Positions 9,082 through 19,803 of a stretch of 64,000 nt of DNA are shown piece after piece. The notes below the pieces were generated by a model, which had not been told where the DNA came from, did not search any database, and saw only the letters and a list, made by a program, of their open reading frames with translations. A program made the translations under genes and the position numbers. This DNA comes from Motiliproteus coralliicola (GTDB lineage: Bacteria > Pseudomonadota > Gammaproteobacteria > Pseudomonadales > Balneatricaceae): the NCBI RefSeq assembly GCF_003345655.1, contig NZ_QQOH01000006.1:1-64000 (forward strand), given 5' to 3'. Numbering within the stretch: position 1 is the stretch's first letter; each line of letters opens with the position of its first letter.

Positions 9082-9701
9082 TGCGACAGGGTCTTTACGC
9101 CATCACCGATTCAACACTGACACCGGATTCAACCCTGCTCGACCAGGTGGAGCAGGCACTGCGCGGCGGCGCGATGATCGTCCAGTACCGGGATAAATCC
9201 GATCAAGCCGACAAACGACTGCGTCAGGCCACAGAGCTGGCACAGCTATGTCGCCGCTACCAACGCCCGCTGTTGATCAACGACGATGTCCAACTAGCCC
9301 TAGACAGTGGTGCCGACGGTGTCCATCTGGGTCAGACGGACGGCAGCCTGGAGCAGGCGCGCCAACGCCTGGGGAACGACGCCATTATCGGCATCACCTG
9401 CCACGACTCGCTGGAGCTGGCACAACAAGCTCAGCAGGGTGGTGCCGACTATGTCGCCTTCGGCGCCTTTTTCAGCTCCGCCACCAAGCCCGACGCCCGT
9501 CCGGCGCCGATGAGCCTGCTAACCGAGGCTAAACAACAACTGTCGGTGCCGGTGGTAGCGATCGGCGGCATCAACAGGGATAATGCGGGCCAACTGATTG
9601 AGCAGGGAGCCGATATGATTGCCGTGATCGGCGATCTGTTTGGCCACCCGGATGTGCAAGCCAGCGCCCAAGTCCTGAGCGCTTGTTTTGCCTCCGAGTA
9701 G
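9081..9701 (+). CDS. thiE: Thiamine-phosphate synthase
   Basis: A 206-residue TIM-barrel enzyme that joins HMP-pyrophosphate to the thiazole phosphate. Family motifs are intact: QYRDKS for the pyrimidine site, LLINDDVQLA and DGVHLGQTD for pyrophosphate/Mg, and PVVAIGGINRDNA near the C terminus. The start codon overlaps the stop of the upstream ClC gene (TAATG), so the two are translationally coupled although functionally unrelated. In pseudomonads thiE is also found just before hemL. Confidence 0.95.
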   Translation: MRQGLYAITDSTLTPDSTLLDQVEQALRGGAMIVQYRDKSDQADKRLRQATELAQLCRRYQRPLLINDDVQLALDSGADGVHLGQTDGSLEQARQRLGNDAIIGITCHDSLELAQQAQQGGADYVAFGAFFSSATKPDARPAPMSLLTEAKQQLSVPVVAIGGINRDNAGQLIEQGADMIAVIGDLFGHPDVQASAQVLSACFASE

Positions 9702-9824
9702 ACCACCAACCGGCGGTGCCTAACATAGATCATGTTGTGACCGATGAAGGCATGATTTCATAGGCGACCATCCGAACACAGAACCAACGTATACGCTGTT
9801 ACGACTTTTTACTGGAGTATCTTC

Positions 9825-11105
9825 ATGTCCCGATCTGACACGCTGTTCGAACAAGCCAAGCAGTACATTCCCGGTGGAGTTAACTCCCCGGTCCGCGCCT
9901 TTAAGGCCGTTGGCGGTACCCCGGTGTTTGTCGACCGTGCCGAAGGCGCCTACCTGTACGATGCCGACGGTAAGCGCTATATCGACTACGTCCTGTCCTG
10001 GGGCCCGATGATTCTGGGTCACGCCCATCCCACAATCACCAAGGCGGTGATGGACAAGATGCAGAAAGGCCTGAGCTTCGGCACCCCCACCGAGATCGAA
10101 ACCACCCTGGCCGCCAAGATCTGCGACATGCTGCCCAATGTCGATCTGGTCCGGATGGTCAACTCCGGCACCGAAGCGACCATGAGCGCGATCCGCCTGG
10201 CCCGTGGTTTCACCGGTCGCGACAAGATCATCAAATTCGAGGGCTGCTACCACGGCCACTCCGACTCACTGCTGGTCAAGGCCGGTTCCGGTGCTCTGAC
10301 CCTGGGCGTGCCCAGCTCTCCGGGTGTTCCCGAAGGACTGGCCCAGCACACCGTGACCCTGACCTACAACGATATTGAAGGGGTTCGCCAAGCCTTCAGC
10401 GAAATCGGCGAGCAGGTTGCCTGCATCATCGTCGAGCCGGTAGCCGGTAACATGAACTGCGTGCCGCCGATCCCCGGCTTCCTCGAAACCCTGCGTGAGC
10501 AGTGTGACCAGTACGGTTCACTGCTGATCATCGACGAGGTCATGACCGGTTTCCGCCTCGGACCGCAAGGTGCCCAGGGCCACTACGGCGTTAAGGCCGA
10601 CCTGACCACGCTGGGCAAGGTCATCGGTGGTGGTATGCCGGTCGGTGCCTTCGGTGGTCGTCGCGACGTGATGGAGCAGATTGCCCCGCTCGGCCCGGTC
10701 TACCAGGCCGGCACCCTGTCCGGCAACCCGATCGCGATGGCGGCGGGCCTGGCACAGATGGAACAGATCACCCAGCCCGGCTTCTACGAGCCGCTGTTCG
10801 AAAAGACCGAAACCCTGGTCCAAGGCCTGCGTCAGCGCGCCGAGAAAGCCGGTATCCCGTTCACCACCAACCATGTCGGCAGCATGTTCGGCGCCTTCTT
10901 CACCGATGTCGAGAAGGTGGTCAACTTCCAGCAGGCGATCAATTGCAATGCCGAGCACTTCAACCACTTCTTCCACGGCATGCTCGATGAAGGCGTCTAC
11001 CTGGCTCCGGCCAGTTACGAAGCCGGCTTTATGTCAGCCGCCCACAGCGACGAAGATATCCAGGCAACCCTGGATGCGGCCGAGAAGATCATGAACTCAA
11101 TCTGA
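9825..11105 (+). CDS. hemL: Glutamate-1-semialdehyde 2,1-aminomutase
   Basis: A 426-residue PLP enzyme of the C5 heme pathway that makes 5-aminolevulinate. The PLP lysine is K265 in [17 protein letters not shown]. The motifs [31 protein letters not shown] and [10 protein letters not shown] are all intact. The ATG has a GGAG site 8 bases upstream. It is followed by a strong terminator. Together with hemB at 18785 it supplies heme precursors for the cytochromes matured by the ccm genes in this window. Confidence 0.97.
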   Translation: MSRSDTLFEQAKQYIPGGVNSPVRAFKAVGGTPVFVDRAEGAYLYDADGKRYIDYVLSWGPMILGHAHPTITKAVMDKMQKGLSFGTPTEIETTLAAKICDMLPNVDLVRMVNSGTEATMSAIRLARGFTGRDKIIKFEGCYHGHSDSLLVKAGSGALTLGVPSSPGVPEGLAQHTVTLTYNDIEGVRQAFSEIGEQVACIIVEPVAGNMNCVPPIPGFLETLREQCDQYGSLLIIDEVMTGFRLGPQGAQGHYGVKADLTTLGKVIGGGMPVGAFGGRRDVMEQIAPLGPVYQAGTLSGNPIAMAAGLAQMEQITQPGFYEPLFEKTETLVQGLRQRAEKAGIPFTTNHVGSMFGAFFTDVEKVVNFQQAINCNAEHFNHFFHGMLDEGVYLAPASYEAGFMSAAHSDEDIQATLDAAEKIMNSI

Positions 11106-11138
11106 GTCAGAACTCTGCGCGGTTAAGCGCCGAATCAG

Positions 11139-11174
11139 CCGGGTAAGGAGTCTCTCCCTACCCGGTTTATTTTG
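11139..11174 (+). terminator. hemL terminator
   Basis: A CCGGGTA(A)GGAG stem pairs with CTCC(C)TACCCGG around a TCT loop and is followed by TTTATTTT. Confidence 0.8.
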
Positions 11175-11568
11175 CTTTACAGCCCCCCATAACAGCGCAA
11201 CATGAATCAACCTCACGTTGCGACGCAGCAAGCAATTCTCACCGGTCTTCCCGGCAATTACTGAACATTCCACCACCCCTGCCTGTTTGCACAGTATTTT
11301 TTTCACCTGTGCGACATCAATTTAGTCTTTTCGATCAGCGATCCTGTCGCCAACCTTTGCTGCATCTGCGCAACCATCGGAGAACCGGATCGGGGCATCG
11401 TGAAATATTAACAGCCATGATCGGCAGGCTTTCGGTTGGCCAAAAATAGTCAGGTGATACACTTTCAAATCAAATAGTTGTACTAAAGTTCAAACACCGG
11501 CCTTCCGGTGTTTTGTTTTTCAATCACCCCGTCAATCACCTAAAAACAACAACACGGCCCCAAAATCC
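11175..11568 (+). other. Long intergenic region before gdhB with a short terminator-like hairpin
   Basis: No convincing gene lies here. At 11495-11514 an AACACCGG/CCGGTGTT hairpin with a CCTT loop is followed by TTGTTTTT, a good intrinsic terminator 55 bases before the gdhB ATG. An extended -10 TGATACACT with TTGGCC 16 bases upstream of the hexamer lies just before it, so a transcript of about 50 nt or an attenuated gdhB leader is possible. The promoter call is weak. Confidence 0.35.
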
Positions 11569-14500
11569 ATGAACAGATCGGTCAAAGCCAAACACCCTGA
11601 AATCGTCAATGTCCAGGAATTGCTGGCTAAGCGTTTGCCCAAAACCCGCGTCAAGGACGCCCAGCAGCTGGCGAGTCAATATTACAGCTGCAGCGTTTCC
11701 CGGGAGATCGCCCGTCTCGCTACCGAAGATCTCTACGGCGCGATCCTGTGTCTTTGGGATCTACTTCAACAACGACGCAGCGGGCAGGCGCTGGTTCGGC
11801 TTTATAATCCGACCCCGGAAGATCATCGCTGGCACAGCACCCACAGTATTCTCGAAGTGCTATCGGACGACATGCCGTTCCTGGTCGCCAGTATTTCGCT
11901 GGCGTTGGATAATGCCGGTATCACCATTCACCAGATCACCCATCCGGTGATCCAGGTCGAGCGCGACAAACAGGGTAAACTGAAGAAACTGCTGGAGTTG
12001 AATCAGCAGAGCGATAAGTCCCAGCCCGAAGCACTGATGCGGATCGAGATCGACCATCAACCGGACGAAGACTCCCGCCGCAAGGTGATCGAGACCGTCG
12101 AGCAGGTGATTCAGCAGGTTCGTCAGGCGGTCGAAGACTGGCCGCAGATGTGCGACACCCTGCGCCAGGCGATCGAGTGGAGTCGCAGCGAGGCGCGCCA
12201 CTCCGACGGTGACGAGGCCGACGAATCGCTGGCGTTTCTGAACTGGCTACTGGATGATCATTTCGTCTTTCTCGGCTACCGCTATTACGAACTAGATCAA
12301 GGTAAGCAGACCCAAACCCTGCGCTATCAACAGGATAGCGGCTTGGGGCTATTCCGCGTGGTGCCCGAGGATCAGCAGGAGGTCCAACTCGACGGCTACC
12401 TGGGGCAACTGGCGCTCAAGCCGGACCTGCTGGTACTGACCAAATCCACCAGCCGATCCACGGTCCAGCGTCCGGCCTACCTGGATCGGATTGGCGTCAA
12501 GAAGATCGACGCCGACGGCAAGGTGCTGGGCGAATGGCGCTTCTACGGACTCTACTCCTCCACCGCTTACAGCGTGCCGCTGGAACAGGTACCGCTGCTG
12601 CGTCGCAAAGTCTCGAAACTGTTTGAGCGGGCCCACCTGACGCCCAACAGCCACAGCGGCAAGAACCTGCGCCATCTGGTCACCACCTTCCCGCGGGACG
12701 AGATGCTGCAGGCCGAATACGATCAGCTGGAGCAGATTCTGCTGGGGATGCTGGAGTGCGAGGAGCGCCGCCAGTTGCGGCTGTTCCTGCGTCCCGACAC
12801 CTACGATCGCTACATCACCGCCCAGGTTCTGGTTCCGCGGGATCACTACGATACTGAGCTGCGCCAGAAGATGCGGCTGATTCTGCTGGAGGCCTTCGAC
12901 GGCCATGCCAGCGAATTCACCGTACGCCTGAGCGACCATGCACTGGCCCAGATCCAGTTCACCGTGCACTGTCACAACGCCCACGAGAAGGCGGTCGATA
13001 TCGAAGCCCTCGAGGCACGGATGAACGAGGCGATGGCCTCCTGGCAGGACCAGCTCCATGCCGCGCTGTCGGAGAAGGCCGGCGAAGCCGAAGCCAACCG
13101 ACTGCTGCGCCTGTTCGCCAACGCCATGCCGGTGGCCTATCGCGACGATTTCAGTCCGCGTCGGACCGTCACCGACCTACAGCGACTGGCCGAGCTGCAG
13201 CCGGGTGAGTTGTCGACCTATCTGTACCGCCCACTGGAGGAGTTCGACAGCCTCCACTTCAAGGTCCTAGGCGCCGGTGACAGCCTGGCCCTGTCCGATG
13301 TACTGCCGATCCTGGAACATATGGGGGTTCGGGTTCTCAACGCCCGCCCCTACAGCATCAACTGCAGCAACGAGGATGAATTCTGGATTCTCGACTTCCG
13401 CCTGTCGGTGGCCGGCAGCTTCGATCCGGAGGACAGCCACCTCAAGCAGCAGTTCCAAGAGACCTTTACCCGCAGCTACTACAACCAGATCGAGGACGAC
13501 GGTTTCAACGAACTGGTGATCGCCGCCGGGCTGAGTTGGCGTCAGGTGATGGTGCTGCGGGCGATCTGCAAATACCTGCTGCAACTGGCGATCCCGTTCT
13601 CGCAGAAATACATGGAGGAGACCCTCAGTCACAATCCACACGTGGCCCGCAATCTGGTCAAACTGTTCGAAACCCGTTTCGACCCAGATATGCGCCACGA
13701 TCGCGACGACCGCAGCAAGATGCTGATCGAATCGATCGACGAGGCCCTGGAAGCGGTGGAAAACCTCGACCAGGACCGGATTCTGCGCCACTACCTGAGC
13801 GTGATTCAGGCGATGCTGCGGACCAACTTCTACCAGGTCGAGGCCGATGGCCTGACCCCGAAGGGTTACGCCTCCTTCAAGCTGGATACCGATTCGATCC
13901 CGGCCGCCCCACAACCGCGGCCCAAGTTTGAAACCTTTATCTACGCCCCCTGGGTTGAAGGGGTTCATCTGCGCGGCGGCAAGGTCGCCCGCGGCGGTCT
14001 GCGCTGGTCGGATCGGCGCGAGGATTTCCGCACCGAGGTGCTGGGACTGGTCAAGGCGCAGATGGTCAAGAACGCCGTGATCGTGCCGGTCGGCGCCAAG
14101 GGCGGCTTCGTGCCCAAGCAGCTGCCGACCCACTCCCGTGAGGCGATGATGGAGGAGGGAATCCGCTGCTACGAGACCTTTATCCGCGCCCTGCTCGACC
14201 TGGCCGATAACCGCCAGGACGGCAAGATCATCCCGCCGGAAAATGTGGTGCGCTACGACGACGACGATCCCTATCTGGTGGTCGCCGCCGACAAGGGAAC
14301 CGCAACCTTCTCAGATATCGCCAACCGGATCTCAGTCGAATACGGCTTCTGGCTCGGTGACGCCTTCGCCTCCGGCGGCGCCAACGGCTACGACCACAAG
14401 AAGATGGGCATCACCGCCCGCGGCGCCTGGGAATCGGTCAAGCGGTTGTTCCTGGAGCGTGGTATCGACTGCCAGACCCAACCGTTCACGGCGGCGGGGA

Positions 14501-16359
14501 TCGGCGACATGGGTGGCGATGTGTTCGGCAACGGCATGCTGCTGTCGAAGCAGACCAAGCTGGTAGCAGCCTTCAACCACCTGCATATCTTTATCGATCC
14601 GGATCCGGATCCGGCAACCTCCTGGGAAGAACGCAAGCGCCTGTTCGACCTACCCCGCTCCAGCTGGGAGGACTACAACAGCGAGCTGATCAGCCATGGC
14701 GGCGGAGTGTTCTCTCGGGCATCGAAATCGATCACCCTCAGTGACGAGATCCGCAAATTGCTGGATGTCAGCGCCAAGCGGCTGGCGCCCAACGAGTTGA
14801 TCCAGGCGATCCTGAAAGCCCCGGTCGATCTGCTCTGGAATGGCGGTATCGGCACCTACGTCAAATCCGAGGGAGAAACCAATGACGCGGTCGGCGATCG
14901 CGCCAACGATGCACTGCGGATCAACGGCAACGAGCTGCGCACCAAGATTGTCGGCGAAGGCGGTAACCTGGGGATGACCCAGCGTGGCCGGGTCGAATAC
15001 GCGCGCCAGGGCGGCCTGCTCAATACCGACGCGATCGACAATGCCGGCGGGGTCCACTCGTCGGATTACGAGGTCAACCTGAAGATCCTGCTCGACCAGG
15101 AGGTGGCGGCGCAGGATCTGACCGCCAAGCAGCGTAACCGACTGCTGGCCAGCATGACCGACGAAGTAGCCTCGCTGGTGCTGCAGCAGAACTACCACCA
15201 GAGCCAGATCCTGAGCCTGGTCCGACGTCGTTGCTCGGATCTGATCGACGACCATCGCCGTCTGATCCATATGCTCGAGAGCGAAGGTCGACTGCGCCGC
15301 CGGCTGGAGTTCCTGCCCAACGACGAGCAGCTCGAAGAACTGTCCCGCAGCGGAGCCGGCCTGACCCGTCCGGAGATCGCCGTGCTGCTGGCTTACAGCA
15401 AGCTGCGCCTGTTCGATCAGTTGATCGAAGGCCAGATCGGCGATGACGAGGATCTGGCCAAGGAGCTACCGAGCTACTTCCCGGTACCGATCCAGCAACA
15501 GTATCCCGAGCAGCTCGACCAACACCCGCTGCGTAGCGAACTGATCGCCACCCATATCACCAACCTGATCGGCAACCGCTTCGGTTCTACCATCATCCAC
15601 TACCTGGAGGAGGAGACCCGGTGCGATCCGCTTGACGCGGTACGGGCGCTGTTGGCGGCACGGGATATCCTCGATATTCCGACACTCTGGCAACTGCTCG
15701 AAGAGGCCGAAGTCCGACTCGACAACGACCTGTTCAGTGATCTGATGCTGGAGCTGCAACAGGTTCTGAAACGCTCGGCGCTATGGCTGTTACGCAACAA
15801 CGGCGCACCTTTGTCGATTGCCCGAATGCGGGGACTCTACCGCGATGGGGTGAAACAGGTCCTGGAGGCACTACCGGAACTGTTGAGCACGCAGCAGCAG
15901 GCCAACCCGAGGGACGCGCTGGTCGACGAAGCGGGTCTTCCCGACAGTTTGAAGCAGCTCGAGCGACTCTACTATCCGCTCGATATCGTGATGCTGGCTC
16001 ACCAGTCCGGCCAGGGTGAACTACCGGCAACCGAAGCCTTTATCCTGCTGGAGAAACAGCTGGGGCTGTGGCAGCTGCGCGATCATATCGAGTCACTGCC
16101 GGGTAACGATCTGTGGGAACGCAAGGCCCGCATCAGTCTGGAAGACGAACTGGACCGGGGATTGGCCGGCACAGTGGCCAAGCTGCTCAACAGTACCGAC
16201 CCGGAACTGAGCGTGGCCGAACGTCTGAGCCAGTGGCAACAGAGCAACCAGAACCTGCTCAAACACTTCCAGTCCACCTGCGACGAGGTCAACAGCCAGG
16301 ATGCGCCTAATCTGTCGATGCTGTCGGTCGCGGTACGGGAGCTAAGCCTGCTGTATTGA
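11569..16359 (+). CDS. gdhB: NAD-specific glutamate dehydrogenase, large (about 180 kDa) type
   Basis: A 1596-residue single-chain enzyme that deaminates glutamate to 2-oxoglutarate with NAD, mainly a catabolic route. Its size and layout match the L_180 class of Streptomyces and Pseudomonas. A long N-terminal regulatory half with ACT-like segments comes first. The catalytic domain starts near residue 780 (KVARGGLRWSDRREDFRTEVLGL), with the catalytic lysine K844 in PVGAKGGF and GGANGYDHKKMG further on. The nucleotide-binding part contains EGGNLGMTQRGRVEYA. A C-terminal helical region of about 350 residues follows. It is a single gene with its own terminator. Glutamate catabolism suits an organism with CbrAB control of amino-acid use. 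Confidence 0.95.
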   Translation: MNRSVKAKHPEIVNVQELLAKRLPKTRVKDAQQLASQYYSCSVSREIARLATEDLYGAILCLWDLLQQRRSGQALVRLYNPTPEDHRWHSTHSILEVLSDDMPFLVASISLALDNAGITIHQITHPVIQVERDKQGKLKKLLELNQQSDKSQPEALMRIEIDHQPDEDSRRKVIETVEQVIQQVRQAVEDWPQMCDTLRQAIEWSRSEARHSDGDEADESLAFLNWLLDDHFVFLGYRYYELDQGKQTQTLRYQQDSGLGLFRVVPEDQQEVQLDGYLGQLALKPDLLVLTKSTSRSTVQRPAYLDRIGVKKIDADGKVLGEWRFYGLYSSTAYSVPLEQVPLLRRKVSKLFERAHLTPNSHSGKNLRHLVTTFPRDEMLQAEYDQLEQILLGMLECEERRQLRLFLRPDTYDRYITAQVLVPRDHYDTELRQKMRLILLEAFDGHASEFTVRLSDHALAQIQFTVHCHNAHEKAVDIEALEARMNEAMASWQDQLHAALSEKAGEAEANRLLRLFANAMPVAYRDDFSPRRTVTDLQRLAELQPGELSTYLYRPLEEFDSLHFKVLGAGDSLALSDVLPILEHMGVRVLNARPYSINCSNEDEFWILDFRLSVAGSFDPEDSHLKQQFQETFTRSYYNQIEDDGFNELVIAAGLSWRQVMVLRAICKYLLQLAIPFSQKYMEETLSHNPHVARNLVKLFETRFDPDMRHDRDDRSKMLIESIDEALEAVENLDQDRILRHYLSVIQAMLRTNFYQVEADGLTPKGYASFKLDTDSIPAAPQPRPKFETFIYAPWVEGVHLRGGKVARGGLRWSDRREDFRTEVLGLVKAQMVKNAVIVPVGAKGGFVPKQLPTHSREAMMEEGIRCYETFIRALLDLADNRQDGKIIPPENVVRYDDDDPYLVVAADKGTATFSDIANRISVEYGFWLGDAFASGGANGYDHKKMGITARGAWESVKRLFLERGIDCQTQPFTAAGIGDMGGDVFGNGMLLSKQTKLVAAFNHLHIFIDPDPDPATSWEERKRLFDLPRSSWEDYNSELISHGGGVFSRASKSITLSDEIRKLLDVSAKRLAPNELIQAILKAPVDLLWNGGIGTYVKSEGETNDAVGDRANDALRINGNELRTKIVGEGGNLGMTQRGRVEYARQGGLLNTDAIDNAGGVHSSDYEVNLKILLDQEVAAQDLTAKQRNRLLASMTDEVASLVLQQNYHQSQILSLVRRRCSDLIDDHRRLIHMLESEGRLRRRLEFLPNDEQLEELSRSGAGLTRPEIAVLLAYSKLRLFDQLIEGQIGDDEDLAKELPSYFPVPIQQQYPEQLDQHPLRSELIATHITNLIGNRFGSTIIHYLEEETRCDPLDAVRALLAARDILDIPTLWQLLEEAEVRLDNDLFSDLMLELQQVLKRSALWLLRNNGAPLSIARMRGLYRDGVKQVLEALPELLSTQQQANPRDALVDEAGLPDSLKQLERLYYPLDIVMLAHQSGQGELPATEAFILLEKQLGLWQLRDHIESLPGNDLWERKARISLEDELDRGLAGTVAKLLNSTDPELSVAERLSQWQQSNQNLLKHFQSTCDEVNSQDAPNLSMLSVAVRELSLLY

Positions 16360-16376
16360 TTTACAGTCTTTATCCC

Positions 16377-16404
16377 AAAACGCCCCATTCGGGGCGTTTT
16401 TTTT
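16377..16404 (+). terminator. gdhB terminator
   Basis: A CGCCCC/GGGGCG stem with an ATTC loop is flanked by an A run and eight T bases. Confidence 0.92.
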
Positions 16405-16615
16405 ATCAGCCAGATTGCCTGGCGACTACGCTTTCGTAGCGAGCAAAAAACAGGCGGGACGGCTTACCGGATCTGGACCTGACCTTGGGGCCAATTCGAT
16501 CTTTTTATAGAGCCAAACGCAGTTTTTCGGCGAAATTCATTGAACATTATCCAGTCAGCTTCTACCGTCGGTCGAGATAATAACAACATTACAACACTGT
16601 TAAGGGGCACTGCTC

Positions 16616-18634
16616 ATGTCGTTCTCAGTGACTCAAAAAATCTCCCTGGGATTCACCCTACTGGTCATCTCGATTCTGGTGGTCGGTGCTGGCGGACTCT
16701 GGGGTAGCAGCCATATCAACCAGCGTCTGCATCAAATCACCGAACGCTCGCTACCACTTAGCGACGCCAGTTCCGGCCAATTGATCTCACTGCAGCAAGC
16801 CGGCATCGCGATCCTGAAATTGCTGGCCGAGCAAGGTGCCGATAATGAGATGCGCGAACAGATGCAGCAGCAGTTCGAGCAGCAACTGGCACTGTTCGAT
16901 CAGCAGCAGGAGCGCTTATTGCAGCTGGTCGGCGATGACACCCAGCTACAGCAGCTGAGCGGCCAGACCGCCGGCATCAAGGCCGAGTACGCCAGCGCGG
17001 CGGCCGAACTGATGACTCAGCACCAACAGCAGATCAGTGCCATCCTTCGGGTCAAGCAGAAGCAGAGCCGCTTCCAGCGTCAGATCGACAGCCTCAGCAA
17101 CTGGGGCCAGCAGTATATCTCCCGCGCCGCCAGCAACCCCAATGCCGCCTTGGCCGAAGCCCGCGGGTTGATGCGGGCAACCAACGATCATAAAAGCCAG
17201 CTGATCAACTATCAGCAGAGCGGCGACTTCCCGACGTTGGAAGAGGAGCTCAATGACACCAAGGGTGAGCTGCAAAGCGCGTTCGACGAGCTACTGCAGG
17301 CCGATAGCAGCAGCGGCCGGGTCAAGGTACTGATCCGGGATCTGAACGAGCAGCTCTATTCCGACAACGGCCTGACCGCGCTCTATCGACAGGCTTATCT
17401 GGGTGCACAGCAACTCGAGCAGCAGCTTCACCGCACCGAAGAATTGCTGCAACAATCGCAGGATTCCGCCCAGCAGATGAGCCTGCTGGCCCAGCAACGC
17501 TCCGAGGCGCTGGAGATCGAAGCCGACCAGGCCAGCAAGGTCAGCCAGATGCTGATTATCGCCCTGCTGATCGGTGCGACGCTGCTGGCCATCGTCACCA
17601 GCCTGGCATCGGTCCGGGCCATCTCCCGGCCGCTACGCAAGACCCTGACTCGCCTGGCTGAACTGGCCGAAGGCGATATGCAGGTCCGTTTCCCGCAGAA
17701 GCAGGATGATGAGTTCGGTCGTCTGGGACGCGCACTCAACACCCTGGTTGATCAACTCTCGAGCACCCTGAATCAGATCAGTACCGGCGCCGATCAACTG
17801 AACCGGGTGGCTGAGAGCAACGCCGAGATCAGCCGCAGCACCACCGACTCGATGGCCAGCCAGAGCCAGCAGCTGGAGCTGACCTCCTCGGCCGCTGCCG
17901 AGCTGGAATCCACCGTTGCCGAAGTCGCCAGCCATGCCGAAAGCACCCTGGTAGCGGTACAGCAGTGCAACCAGTTGGGCAGCGATGCCACCGAGCAGGT
18001 TCAACATACCCACGAACGGATCGAACAGCAGAGCAAGGCGCTCGAATCCGCGGTCAAGGACAGCGATCAGCTACGCAACTACGGCCAGCAGATCGACTCG
18101 ATCCTGGATACGATCGGGGATATCGCCGAGCAGACCAACCTGCTGGCGCTGAATGCTGCCATCGAGTCCGCCCGTGCCGGTGAGCATGGCCGTGGATTCG
18201 CCGTGGTCGCCGATGAAGTTCGCAAACTGGCCGGCCGGACCCAGAACTCGACCCACGAGATCCAGCAGATGGTCGAGAATATGCAGACCAGCATCCGCCG
18301 GGTCAGCGACGTGATCAGTGACAGTGTCGAGCAGTCCCGCCTGTGTGTCAGCAGTGCCGACAGTTCAAGAGATGCGCTGCAGCAGATCGATCAGGCCACC
18401 GCCGAGATCCATCGCATGAGCACCCAGATCGCGGAAGCTGCCACCCAGCAAAAGGTGGCGGTCGAAGAGGTCAGCCGAACCCTGGTGACCATCAACCAGG
18501 ATGCCGGCGATACCGCCAGCGGCGCAGAACAGGTCTCCCATGCCAGCGAACAGCTGGTCGATATCGCACACCAGCAGCAGGACCTGATCAATCACTTCAA
18601 ACTGCCGCAAAACAACACCGGACAGGAATCCTAA
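16616..18634 (+). CDS. Methyl-accepting chemotaxis protein
   Basis: A 672-residue transmembrane chemoreceptor. TM1 is at about residues 10-30, followed by a large helical, Gln-rich periplasmic sensor (about 35-300). TM2 lies around 305-330 ([18 protein letters not shown]), then a HAMP domain ([21 protein letters not shown]) and a long cytoplasmic coiled coil. The conserved hairpin tip, [20 protein letters not shown], binds CheA/CheW. The C terminus lacks a CheR-tethering pentapeptide of the NWETF type. The ligand cannot be inferred. No che genes are adjacent, so it is an orphan receptor. An AAGGGG ribosome site precedes the ATG. Confidence 0.93.
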   Translation: MSFSVTQKISLGFTLLVISILVVGAGGLWGSSHINQRLHQITERSLPLSDASSGQLISLQQAGIAILKLLAEQGADNEMREQMQQQFEQQLALFDQQQERLLQLVGDDTQLQQLSGQTAGIKAEYASAAAELMTQHQQQISAILRVKQKQSRFQRQIDSLSNWGQQYISRAASNPNAALAEARGLMRATNDHKSQLINYQQSGDFPTLEEELNDTKGELQSAFDELLQADSSSGRVKVLIRDLNEQLYSDNGLTALYRQAYLGAQQLEQQLHRTEELLQQSQDSAQQMSLLAQQRSEALEIEADQASKVSQMLIIALLIGATLLAIVTSLASVRAISRPLRKTLTRLAELAEGDMQVRFPQKQDDEFGRLGRALNTLVDQLSSTLNQISTGADQLNRVAESNAEISRSTTDSMASQSQQLELTSSAAAELESTVAEVASHAESTLVAVQQCNQLGSDATEQVQHTHERIEQQSKALESAVKDSDQLRNYGQQIDSILDTIGDIAEQTNLLALNAAIESARAGEHGRGFAVVADEVRKLAGRTQNSTHEIQQMVENMQTSIRRVSDVISDSVEQSRLCVSSADSSRDALQQIDQATAEIHRMSTQIAEAATQQKVAVEEVSRTLVTINQDAGDTASGAEQVSHASEQLVDIAHQQQDLINHFKLPQNNTGQES

Positions 18635-18784
18635 TCCAATCTCGGAACGGCTTGAGCAAGCTCAAATTAGACCCCTGCTCTACGGCGGCCTGCTGGCCGC
18701 TGCCACCGGGTTTTTGCTACCATGCTCGCAACCCAGCCGAGGCGGATGCCACGCCCCGGCTTTAGTCATGTTAGGGATTCGAGT

Positions 18785-19753
18785 ATGCAACTAACCCACC
18801 GTTTTCGACGCCTGCGTCGCACCAGCGCGCTGCGCGATATGGTCCGTGAAACTCAACTGTCCGTCGACGACCTGATCCTGCCGATCTTCATCGAGGAAGG
18901 GATCAGCGATCCGGTCGAGATCAAGACTCTGCCCGGCGTCAGCCGCTACCCTGAAGAGCAGCTGCCAGAACTGGTGCAGCAAGCCTGGGAGGCCGGTATC
19001 AAGTCGGTGATCCTGTTCGGTATCTCGCATCACAAGGACGCAATCGGCTCCGACACCTGGAACGAAGACGGCCTGCTGGCGCGAATGATCCGCAGCGCCA
19101 AGGAAGCCGCACCGGAGATGGTGGTAATCTCCGACAACTGCTTCTGCGAATACACCGAGCATGGCCACTGCGGGGTGATCTGCGACCACGACGTCGACAA
19201 CGACGCCACCCTGGCCAACCTGCAGAAACAGGTGCTGGTCGCGGCCCGTGCCGGCGTCGATATGATCGCTCCGTCGGGCATGATGGACGGTATGATCGCG
19301 GCGATCCGCGAAGCGCTGGACGCCAACGGCTTCGAGCATATTCCGGTGATGTCCTACTCCACCAAGTTCTCCTCCAACTTCTACGGCCCGTTCCGTGAAG
19401 CGGTCGACAGCAACTTCAACGGTACCCGCGACAGCTACCAGCTCGACTACGGCAATCGCCGCGAGGCACTGGCTGAATCGCTGCGTGACGTTGAAGAGGG
19501 CGCGGACATCCTGATGGTCAAACCAGGCATCGCCTACCTCGACCTGCTCAGCGATATTCACCAGCACACCCACAAGCCGCTGGCGGTTTACCAGGTCAGT
19601 GGTGAATACGCGATGATCCAGTTCGGCCACCAGGCCGGCGCCATCGACGGCCCCTCCGTGATGATGGAGAGCCTGATCGCGTTCAAGCGCGCCGGTGCCG
19701 ACCTGATCATCACCTACTTCGCGCTGGATGCCGCCAAGCTGCTGAAGCAGTAA
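18785..19753 (+). CDS. hemB: Delta-aminolevulinic acid dehydratase (porphobilinogen synthase), zinc type
   Basis: A 322-residue enzyme that condenses two 5-aminolevulinates to porphobilinogen. The Schiff-base lysines are K194 (STKFSSNFYGPF) and K246 (MVKPG). The cysteine cluster C119-x-C121-x7-C129 (CFCEYTEHGHC) marks the zinc-dependent type, unlike the magnesium-dependent enzyme of Pseudomonas, where this cluster is replaced by aspartates. The frame is open 21 codons further upstream, but the start at 18785 gives the normal MQLTHRFRRLRR terminus. It is the next heme step after hemL. Confidence 0.95.
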   Translation: MQLTHRFRRLRRTSALRDMVRETQLSVDDLILPIFIEEGISDPVEIKTLPGVSRYPEEQLPELVQQAWEAGIKSVILFGISHHKDAIGSDTWNEDGLLARMIRSAKEAAPEMVVISDNCFCEYTEHGHCGVICDHDVDNDATLANLQKQVLVAARAGVDMIAPSGMMDGMIAAIREALDANGFEHIPVMSYSTKFSSNFYGPFREAVDSNFNGTRDSYQLDYGNRREALAESLRDVEEGADILMVKPGIAYLDLLSDIHQHTHKPLAVYQVSGEYAMIQFGHQAGAIDGPSVMMESLIAFKRAGADLIITYFALDAAKLLKQ

Positions 19754-19769
19754 CGACCCACAGCTGTTA

Positions 19770-19801
19770 CCCTGTTGCTGATCAACGGCAACAGGGCCTT
19801 T
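19770..19801 (+). terminator. Probable hemB terminator
   Basis: A CCCTGTTGC/GCAACAGGG stem is followed by CCTTTAT. The T run is weak, and the hairpin's 3' arm also contains the AGGG ribosome site of the next gene, so partial read-through is likely. Confidence 0.4.
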
Positions 19802-19803
19802 AT

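Noticed and set aside
11097-11306. 69-codon open frame on the minus strand after hemL
   Set aside because: It overlaps the hemL terminator, lacks a ribosome site and has no recognisable features.
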